Assembly (NCBI GenBank): GCA_016296675.1
Contig: JAEDIV010000113.1
Location: 1-8,692, forward strand
Direction of reading: 5' to 3'
DNA: 8,692 nucleotides
Source: Clostridia bacterium
GTDB taxonomy: Bacteria; Bacillota; Clostridia; Christensenellales; Aristaeellaceae
Within the stretch, counting starts at the first letter, position 1. Every line of letters starts with the position of its first letter. The position numbers were made by a program, and so were the translations under genes. Under the pieces are notes generated by a model. That model made no database searches, was not told the origin of the DNA, and saw only the letters and a list, made by a program, of their open reading frames with translations. Below, piece after piece: positions 1-5,938 of the stretch.

Positions 1-192
1 CCACTTCAATACCATTCAGAATAGGGCGCACTTCTATACGCTTCTGGCGTAAATACTTTCAAAATGCAATTATACCCGTCAAATTTGATATGAACATGAC
101 TTAAAAAGTACTAAATATCGGCTTTGTATATATAAATATGTACAATTTATCCAGTTCTTAATATTAAGTTGTCGTGCAGAGCCTTTGTTTTA
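1..192. other. AT-rich non-coding stretch upstream of the rny promoter
   Basis: No convincing gene is visible here. The base composition is much more AT-rich than the coding regions to the right. On the plus strand, frame 1 closes at a TAG at 22-24 and frame 3 stays open from the edge to a TAA at 102-104, so the tail of an upstream plus-strand gene could end here; nothing in the short peptides is recognisable. On the minus strand a frame is open from about position 60 to the edge but has no ATG start. There is a perfect 12-bp palindrome, CTTAATATTAAG, at 157-168 and a weak 5-bp hairpin at 37-51. Neither has a clear role. Confidence 0.5.
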
Positions 193-221
193 TTGACTTT
201 AGTTTCAAAAAAGTGTAAAAT
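193..221 (+). promoter_or_regulatory. sigma-A-type promoter for rny
   Basis: TTGACT (193-198) and TAAAAT (216-221) are separated by exactly 17 bp, close to the housekeeping consensus. Transcription would start near 228, giving a leader of about 93 nt before the rny start codon. Within that leader are two small possible hairpins (235-250 and 264-280), neither followed by a T-tract. Confidence 0.7.
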
Positions 222-301
222 CTATCTGTTAATCTGCCTAAACTTGGGCAATTACACTAATATAAGCGGCTTTGCCGTTTCAAGAAAAAGAGAAAATAAG
301 A

Positions 302-307
302 AGGAGG
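302..307 (+). promoter_or_regulatory. ribosome binding site of rny
   Basis: AGGAGG lies 13 nt before the ATG at 321. That is a little longer than the usual 7-9 nt, but the purine run continues to 315. No better start codon lies nearer, so the ATG at 321 is kept. Confidence 0.7.
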
Positions 308-320
308 AGAGAAGACAAAC

Positions 321-1862
321 ATGAATCCAATCATTACGATTGTCGTCGTACTGATTGCTCTGGCAGCCGGATGTGCCGGCGGTTTTCTGTATCGCAAATC
401 CGTAATGGAGAAAAAAATCGGCAGGACGGAAGAATTCGCTAAAAACCTTTTGGATGATGCAACCCGCAAAGCCGAGGATAAGAAAAAGGAAGCCATTCTT
501 TCCGCTAAGGAAGAAATTATCAGCCTCAAGTCCGATCTGGACAAAGAGGTTCGTGATCGCAGAGCAGAAGTTACACGCCTTGAGCGCCGAGTAAATCAGC
601 GCGAAGAAGCACTCGACAAAAAATATGACGCTCTCGATGCCCGTGAAGCGTCGCTCAACGAAAAGTACAAGGAAGCCGAGCGCCTCGAAGCCGCTGCGCA
701 GGATATGCACAACAAGCAGCAGACGGAGCTGGAGCGCATCTCCAACATGACCATGGAAGAAGCCCGTCAGATTCTGATGGACCGCATCCAGAAGGACGCC
801 TATCATGACGCCGCCCTCATCGTGCGCGATATCGAATCCCGCGCCAAAGAGGAAGCCGACAAAAAAGCGCGCAACATCATCTCCCTCGCCATTCAGAAGT
901 GCGCCGCCGACCACGTGGCAGAAACCACGGTTTCCGTCGTCGCGCTCCCCAATGACGACATGAAGGGCCGCATCATCGGCCGCGAAGGCAGAAACATCCG
1001 CACCCTCGAAACCGCCACCGGCGTAGACCTCATCATTGACGACACGCCCGAAGCCGTTATTATTTCCGGTTTCGATCCCGTTCGCCGCGAAGTCGCCCGC
1101 GTTGCGCTTGAAAAGCTCATCATGGACGGACGCATCCATCCGGCGCGCATCGAGGAAATGGTCGACAAAGCCAAACGCGAAGTGGACAATCAGATCCGCG
1201 AAGCCGGCGAGTCCGCCGTATTCGATACCAACCAGCACTCCCTGCATCACGAGCTGGTCCGCCTGCTCGGCCGCATGAAATACCGCACCAGCTACGGCCA
1301 GAATGTGCTGAAGCATTCCGTTGAGGTTTCTCACCTGGCCGGCGTTATGGCCGCTGAACTCGGCGCAGACGTACAGCTCGCCAAGCGCGCAGGACTTCTG
1401 CATGACATCGGAAAGGCCATCGACCACGAAGTCGAAGGCACCCACGTCACCATCGGCGCGGAGCTTGCCAGAAAGTATCATGAGAGCGAAGCCGTAATCA
1501 ACGCCATCATGGCGCACCACAATGACGTAGAACCCCAGACCGTTGAAGCTGTGCTCGTTCAGGCCGCCGACGCAATCTCCGCCGCGCGCCCCGGCGCAAG
1601 ACGCGAGTCTCTGGAAAACTACATCAAGCGCCTTCAGAAGCTTGAGGAAATCGCCAATTCCTTTGACGGCGTAGACAAGTCCTACGCCATCCAGTCGGGC
1701 CGCGAGGTTCGCATCATGGTCCGTCCCGAGGACGTCAACGACGCAGGTACGCTCATTCTCGCCAAGGAGATCGTAAAGCGCATCGAGGCCGAGATGGAAT
1801 ACCCGGGCCAGATCAAGGTAAACGTCATCCGCGAAACCCGCGCAATCGAAATGGCAAAATAA
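321..1862 (+). CDS. rny: Ribonuclease Y (membrane-anchored endoribonuclease)
   Basis: RNase Y is the membrane-bound endoribonuclease that starts bulk mRNA turnover and some RNA processing in many Firmicutes. The 513-residue product has the normal length and full domain order of the family. A hydrophobic N-terminal anchor (about 4-24) is followed by a basic FLYRK end and a long charged coiled coil rich in E, K and R (about 30-200). The KH RNA-binding domain follows, with GRIIGREGRNIR at 216-227, and then the HD phosphohydrolase domain, with the metal-binding pair H361-D362 in LLHDIGKAIDHE. The conserved C-terminal region ends in MAK. The next gene is convergent, so rny is transcribed alone from the promoter at 193-221 and ends at the hairpin at 1875-1907. 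A long open frame exists on the opposite strand of this gene but is a composition artefact. Identification is near certain from the KH and HD motifs and overall similarity to the family. Confidence 0.97.
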   Translation: MNPIITIVVVLIALAAGCAGGFLYRKSVMEKKIGRTEEFAKNLLDDATRKAEDKKKEAILSAKEEIISLKSDLDKEVRDRRAEVTRLERRVNQREEALDKKYDALDAREASLNEKYKEAERLEAAAQDMHNKQQTELERISNMTMEEARQILMDRIQKDAYHDAALIVRDIESRAKEEADKKARNIISLAIQKCAADHVAETTVSVVALPNDDMKGRIIGREGRNIRTLETATGVDLIIDDTPEAVIISGFDPVRREVARVALEKLIMDGRIHPARIEEMVDKAKREVDNQIREAGESAVFDTNQHSLHHELVRLLGRMKYRTSYGQNVLKHSVEVSHLAGVMAAELGADVQLAKRAGLLHDIGKAIDHEVEGTHVTIGAELARKYHESEAVINAIMAHHNDVEPQTVEAVLVQAADAISAARPGARRESLENYIKRLQKLEEIANSFDGVDKSYAIQSGREVRIMVRPEDVNDAGTLILAKEIVKRIEAEMEYPGQIKVNVIRETRAIEMAK

Positions 1863-1874
1863 TCAAATCAAACA

Positions 1875-1910
1875 AAGTCCGCTCCGGAAACATACCGGCG
1901 CGGACTTCTT
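1875..1910 (+). terminator. rho-independent terminator of rny
   Basis: The arms AAGTCCGCTCCGG (1875-1887) and CCGGCGCGGACTT (1895-1907) form a 13-bp stem with one mismatch around a 7-nt loop. It starts 12 nt after the rny stop codon. The following CTTCTTC is only a weak T-tract, so termination may be incomplete on its own; the next hairpin (1926-1962) could act as a backup. Confidence 0.7.
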
Positions 1911-1921
1911 CAATAAAGGCG

Positions 1922-1962
1922 AAAAAATACGGGACGCCGCAGTTTCTTAAGCGCCCCGTATT
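1922..1962 (-). terminator. rho-independent terminator of lacZ
   Basis: Read on the minus strand, a stem of AATACGGGGCGC (1962-1951) with GCGTCCCGTATT (1937-1926), one mismatch and a 13-nt loop, runs into a six-T tract (the A run at 1922-1927 on the plus strand). It lies 8 nt past the lacZ stop codon. This is a strong intrinsic terminator in the lacZ direction. Confidence 0.8.
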
Positions 1963-1970
1963 ATATTTGT

Positions 1971-4900
1971 TTATACGTTTTCGGGAATCATGCGCATGCC
2001 GACCGTAAGATCCAGGTTCTGGCGATTATAGGGGCGCATGACGAACGCAAATGCCGCGGGCTTATTGAGATACAGCTTATACTGCTCCATGGGCTCGGGT
2101 CCGCAGATATTGCTTCCGATGCCGCCGTGCGCGTAGTCAATGGAGAGGACGGTGGCCTGCGCGCTTTCAAGCTCGGGCGTATGGGCAGCGGCATTGAGAT
2201 TTTCATCCGTATAATCATGCGCGGTGAAGGAAAGTCCGTCGCCAAGCGCCTTTTCGGAAATGACCATGATGCCCATGCCCAGATTATCGGTTACGGCAAA
2301 CGCGCGGGTATCCGCATGCGCGCCGTTTTCCTGCGGACGGACATAGGGCTCGTGCGTGTCGTCCACAAGGCACTCGTAAAGGCCGATGGGCGCGTGCATC
2401 TTGATGTCCGGATAGCTCTCGCCGATGCCGCGGCCGTACCACAAAAGCCTGTCATACGCCGCAGGCATGACCATCTGCATGCCGATTCTCGCAAGCGGCG
2501 GAAGCTTGTCCGTAAGCGGCGTGTATTCCGTTTCCACGCGGATATCGCCGTTTCCGAAAACGGTATACTGGGTCACCGTTTCGATCAGCGGACGGTAGGA
2601 GCAGGGCGCAAGCTTGTGCTGAACCGTCACGCGCACGCAGCCGGGGAAAATGGTCTCCACCTTCAGCGACATAAGGCGCGCCTGAAGCGGCTTATCCAGC
2701 TGGAAGGCTGCCCACTGTTTTGCAATGCGGATATCATTGTCCGTGCGGGCTCTGAAGAAATTCGCGCGCGGCGCGCACTCAATCAGTTCGTTTCCGCCGG
2801 CTACCCAGCTGATCATTTCGCCGGTTCTTACGTCAAACCACACGTCAAAGTCATCGCCGGAGATGCAAAGATACATATCGTCCTCATCGATGGTCAAAGG
2901 ACGCATCTCTGCTGCGGGCAGTATTTCAATTTCCGCCTCAGCCTTTAAAATCAGCTGCTCACGAACAACTTCATGGCCTGCCATCGCCCATTTGGTATCG
3001 AAAGCCTGGCTGACCGTAAAGTCCAGAATCGCTTCTCCGCATTCGGGTTTTCTGTAGAAGCCGGAAATCGTCTTCTCGCCGCCGGCAGGCACATTCTGAA
3101 GATCAATCTTTCCGCTTTCAACGCATTTGCCGTCGACAAGCACGCGGAATACGGCGTTAAACGCATCAAGGCTTGTAAAGCCGAGCATGTTTTTGATCGT
3201 AACGGAACCGTCCGCATTCAGCGTGAAGCGCACGGGACGCAGCGCATGCTTTAAGGAAAGAAGGCCGGTGTGCGGCGTGCGGTCGGGGTAATTGAGCGCA
3301 TCGACGCAGAAGTTTGAATCATTGGGCGCATCGCCGAAATCGCCGCCGTAGGCATAATAGCGCTCGCCGTCCTCCGTAAGCACCTCCATGCCATGATCAA
3401 CCCACTCCCAGACGCAGCCGCCGATCAAACGCTTGGAAGCATAGATCGCATCCCAGTATTCTTCAAGGGAACCCGGGCCAAGGCCCATTGCATGTCCGTA
3501 TTCACACATGAAATAGGGCTTCTGATCATCCTTCTTGCCTTCCTCAATCAAGGTATAGACGCTCGGATACATGACGGATACCATATCGGTCGCCCTATTC
3601 GCTTCCCTGTCGCCCTCATAGTGGATGGGACGGGTTTTATCCAGTTCCAAAATGCGCTCATACATCTTTTCATGGTTATCGCCGATATAGCTTTCATTGC
3701 CCAGCGACCACCAGATGACGGAGGCATGATTTCTGTCGCGCATCACCATGCGCTCGACGCGGTCGATATAGGCTTTCGTCCATTCGGGAGAATTTGAAAA
3801 ATCAAATACATTCGTCTCATCGCCGTTGACCCATTTCCCGTGCTGCGCGCCGTGGCATTCGAGATCGGTTTCGTCGATGACATACAGTCCGTATTCGTCG
3901 CACAGATCCAGAAGGCGCGGATCGTTCGGGTAATGGCTGGTGCGAACGCAGTTGACGTTCATCTGCTTCATCAGCACAACATCGCGAAGCAGGGTCTCCA
4001 TCGGGGTCACATGGCCCAATTGGGAATGCGTATCGTGGCGGTTGACGCCCTTAAGCTTAATGGATACGCCGTTTACAAACAGCTGCTGGTCGCGGATTTC
4101 AACCGTCTTAAAGCCTACGCGCACGCGCTGTACTTCCAAAATCCGGTTGTCCTTGATAAGAAGCACATTTACCGAATACAGATTCGGCTCCTCTGCATTC
4201 CAGCGTTTTACGTCTTTGACCGTAAAGCCTGCGCATACGGTTTCCTCCGCCTTTTGCTTTTTCGATGCAATCAGCGTCTTTCCGTCATACAGCTTGATTT
4301 CAACTTCGCAGTCCGTATAGCCAAGTACATCCGCCTCCACACAAAGGCTGCCGTCTTTATATGCGTTTTCAAGCGCCGCGGTGCATCGCACATCGCGCAC
4401 ATGGGAAGAAGGCACGGTCAGAAGATAAACATCCCTGAAAATTCCGCTTAAGCGCCAGAAATCCTGATCCTCAAGATAGGTGCCGTCCGACCATTTGAAT
4501 ACCTTAACGGCAATCAGATTGTCGCCGCCCTGCACAAATTCGGTAATGTCAAACTCGCTGGGCATATGGGAAACCTTGGAAAATCCCACTTCTTCGCCGT
4601 TCACATAGACATAAAAGCAGCTGTTTACGCCGTCGAAATTGAGATAGACGCGCTGATTTTCGAGATTCTCCGGAAGGCGGATCCAGCGGCGGTAAAGGCC
4701 CACGGGATTGTCGTCCGGAACAAAGGGCGGATCCAGCGGAATGGGATAGGCGACGTTTGTGTACTGCGGAACCCCGTAGCCGGACATCTGCCAGTTGCCG
4801 GGCACATCCAGCGCGTCCCAGTCGCTTACATCATAATCCAGCTGATAAAAATCCTCCGGGCATACGCCGTCATCCGCATAGAAAAAGTCCCAGCTGCCGT

Positions 4901-5042
4901 TTAGGGATGTATAGAACGGGCTGAGCGCGCGCTGCATTTTTTCGGCCTGTTTTTCATTCCGATAGGGAATCAGCGTCGTTCGATTTTTTTCTCTGCCGAT
5001 TTCCATCACCTGAGGATTCTGCCAATCGGGAAGATTGATCAT
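1971..5042 (-). CDS. lacZ: Beta-galactosidase, GH2 family, LacZ type
   Basis: This enzyme hydrolyses terminal beta-D-galactosides such as lactose; it lacks a signal peptide and should be cytoplasmic. The 1023-residue product matches the E. coli LacZ length. In order it has the N-terminal jelly-roll sugar-binding domain (about 45-215, including LEDQDFWRLSGIFRDVYL), an immunoglobulin-like domain (about 218-315), the TIM barrel (about 320-610), a second beta-sandwich, and the C-terminal Bgal small-chain domain (about 730-1015). By alignment with E. coli LacZ, E450 in WSLGNES is the acid/base, E514 in CEYGHAMG is the nucleophile, and E395 and H397 in LECHG are Mg ligands with E450. The E. coli Na-site Asn604 appears as D581 in FCVDAL, and there is no Trp at the position of E. 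coli Trp999. I start at the ATG at 5042 because a GGAGG sits 8 nt before it; a TTG at 5057 would overlap that site. No permease, LacI-type repressor or transacetylase gene is beside it. The exact natural substrate is not shown. Confidence 0.95.
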   Translation of the reverse strand: MINLPDWQNPQVMEIGREKNRTTLIPYRNEKQAEKMQRALSPFYTSLNGSWDFFYADDGVCPEDFYQLDYDVSDWDALDVPGNWQMSGYGVPQYTNVAYPIPLDPPFVPDDNPVGLYRRWIRLPENLENQRVYLNFDGVNSCFYVYVNGEEVGFSKVSHMPSEFDITEFVQGGDNLIAVKVFKWSDGTYLEDQDFWRLSGIFRDVYLLTVPSSHVRDVRCTAALENAYKDGSLCVEADVLGYTDCEVEIKLYDGKTLIASKKQKAEETVCAGFTVKDVKRWNAEEPNLYSVNVLLIKDNRILEVQRVRVGFKTVEIRDQQLFVNGVSIKLKGVNRHDTHSQLGHVTPMETLLRDVVLMKQMNVNCVRTSHYPNDPRLLDLCDEYGLYVIDETDLECHGAQHGKWVNGDETNVFDFSNSPEWTKAYIDRVERMVMRDRNHASVIWWSLGNESYIGDNHEKMYERILELDKTRPIHYEGDREANRATDMVSVMYPSVYTLIEEGKKDDQKPYFMCEYGHAMGLGPGSLEEYWDAIYASKRLIGGCVWEWVDHGMEVLTEDGERYYAYGGDFGDAPNDSNFCVDALNYPDRTPHTGLLSLKHALRPVRFTLNADGSVTIKNMLGFTSLDAFNAVFRVLVDGKCVESGKIDLQNVPAGGEKTISGFYRKPECGEAILDFTVSQAFDTKWAMAGHEVVREQLILKAEAEIEILPAAEMRPLTIDEDDMYLCISGDDFDVWFDVRTGEMISWVAGGNELIECAPRANFFRARTDNDIRIAKQWAAFQLDKPLQARLMSLKVETIFPGCVRVTVQHKLAPCSYRPLIETVTQYTVFGNGDIRVETEYTPLTDKLPPLARIGMQMVMPAAYDRLLWYGRGIGESYPDIKMHAPIGLYECLVDDTHEPYVRPQENGAHADTRAFAVTDNLGMGIMVISEKALGDGLSFTAHDYTDENLNAAAHTPELESAQATVLSIDYAHGGIGSNICGPEPMEQYKLYLNKPAAFAFVMRPYNRQNLDLTVGMRMIPENV

Positions 5043-5050
5043 ATGCGTTT

Positions 5051-5055
5051 CCTCC
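5051..5055 (-). promoter_or_regulatory. ribosome binding site deciding the lacZ start
   Basis: GGAGG on the minus strand, 8 nt before the ATG at 5042-5040. Because it overlaps the in-frame TTG at 5057-5055, it rules against that longer start. Confidence 0.8.
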
Positions 5056-5086
5056 AATATCTGTAAATTTATTGTTTGCTTTAATC

Positions 5087-5115
5087 ATTATACCCGAAGG
5101 GTGGAAAAATAACAA
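5087..5115 (-). promoter_or_regulatory. lacZ promoter
   Basis: On the minus strand, TTGTTA (5115-5110) and a perfect TATAAT (5092-5087) are 17 bp apart. The start of transcription would be near 5080, leaving a leader of about 38 nt. The -35 box lies in a run of three near-identical pentamers (5112-5126 on the plus strand: ACAAT, ACAAA, ACAAA), which might be part of an operator. I see no clear LacI-type palindrome and no convincing CcpA cre site. Confidence 0.65.
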
Positions 5116-5178
5116 TACAAAACAAACACGCCAACTGTGCGAAAAATATGATAAAAATTGGGCTTTGTGAAAATATGC

Positions 5179-5208
5179 TTTACTCCGCCTGTTTCAATGC
5201 ATTATAAT
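5179..5208 (+). promoter_or_regulatory. promoter of the two-component operon
   Basis: TTTACT (5179-5184) and a perfect TATAAT (5203-5208) are separated by 18 bp. Transcription would start near 5215, about 25 nt before the response regulator start codon. The start point lies roughly 135 bp from the divergent lacZ start point. Confidence 0.6.
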
Positions 5209-5227
5209 AGAAGCAAAGAATATACAC

Positions 5228-5233
5228 GAGGTG
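5228..5233 (+). promoter_or_regulatory. ribosome binding site deciding the response regulator start
   Basis: GAGGTG lies 6 nt before the ATG at 5240. The in-frame GTG at 5231-5233 is part of this ribosome binding site, so it is unlikely to be the start codon. Confidence 0.7.
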
Positions 5234-5239
5234 AATACT

Positions 5240-5938
5240 ATGACAAAATGCCCCCTGATTCTGATCTGCGATGACGACCCCGTAGTCCACGAGTCGCTCG
5301 GAATTTATCTGGATAACGAGAACTATCAGCACGTTTCCGCCTTCAGCGGAACCGAAGCGCTTTCCATGGTTGAAAGCGAGAATCCGAACCTGATCGTTCT
5401 GGATCTGATGATGCCCGGTATGAACGGCATCGACGTATGCAGAACCATCCGCCAGACCAGCCGCGTCCCGATCGTAATGCTGACGGCCAAGGGCGAGGAA
5501 ATCGACCGCATTTTGGGCCTCGAGCTCGGTGCAGACGACTATATCGTAAAGCCGTTCTCCCCTCGCGAAGTGCTGGCCCGCATCAAGGCAGTGCTCAGAA
5601 GATTTGAAGAAGCGCCGCAGGAGACGGAAAAGAACATCGTACGCCTTCCGCAGCTGGAGGTCAATCTGGACAATTACCAGGTGCGCATCAAAGGCCAGAT
5701 TGTTCCCTGCACGCCCAAGGAAGTGGAAATCCTCCACATGCTGACTTCCACTCCCGGCCAGGTGTTTTCGCGCGAACAGATCCTGTCGCGCGTCTGGGGC
5801 TATGATTATTTCGGAGATACCAGAACCGTGGACGCGCATATCAAGCGTATCCGCCAGAAGCTTCCCACAGAAGGCGTTTCCTGGGAGCTTAAGACGGTAT
5901 ACGGCGTAGGCTATCGGTTTGAGGTCTATGGCGCATGA
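5240..5938 (+). CDS. OmpR/PhoB-family DNA-binding response regulator
   Basis: The 232-residue product has an N-terminal receiver domain (about 5-120) and a C-terminal winged-helix DNA-binding domain (about 134-229), the standard layout of this family. The receiver shows the acidic cluster D11-D13, the phospho-acceptor D55 in LIVLDLMMPG, the switch T82 in MLTAK and the conserved K104 in VKPF. The DNA-binding part contains TPKEVEIL, SREQILSRVWGYDYF and RTVDAHIKRIRQKL, followed by the wing sequence TVYGVGYRF. It is the first gene of an operon with the kinase and overlaps its start by four bases, so the pair are almost certainly partners. Its target genes cannot be read from sequence. It resembles PhoP, WalR and similar regulators, but the context lacks the marker genes of those systems, so no symbol is given. 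I use the ATG at 5240 and not the GTG at 5231, because that GTG forms part of the ribosome binding site. Confidence 0.93.
   Translation: MTKCPLILICDDDPVVHESLGIYLDNENYQHVSAFSGTEALSMVESENPNLIVLDLMMPGMNGIDVCRTIRQTSRVPIVMLTAKGEEIDRILGLELGADDYIVKPFSPREVLARIKAVLRRFEEAPQETEKNIVRLPQLEVNLDNYQVRIKGQIVPCTPKEVEILHMLTSTPGQVFSREQILSRVWGYDYFGDTRTVDAHIKRIRQKLPTEGVSWELKTVYGVGYRFEVYGA

Noticed and set aside
1..104. Plus-strand frame open from the left edge to 104 as the tail of an upstream gene
   Set aside because: The 33-residue peptide has no recognisable similarity, and another frame closes early at 22-24; there is not enough to call a gene.
335..375. Lipobox-like AAGC in the N-terminal helix of RNase Y
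   Set aside because: There is no positively charged region before the helix, and RNase Y is known to be held by an uncleaved membrane helix.
252..1520. Open frame of 422 codons on the minus strand opposite rny
   Set aside because: It lies wholly antisense to a certain gene, its protein looks like a low-complexity F/G/A/D-rich shadow of rny codons, and it has no convincing ribosome binding site or family match.
2127..4904. Several open frames on the plus strand opposite lacZ (for example 2127-2948 and 3840-4451)
   Set aside because: All are antisense to a full-length, motif-complete beta-galactosidase and show H/R/A-rich shadow composition.
5166..5184. Possible CcpA cre site near the divergent promoters
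   Set aside because: The stretch has a rough TGAAA...CTTTA symmetry but lacks the central CG that cre sites need.
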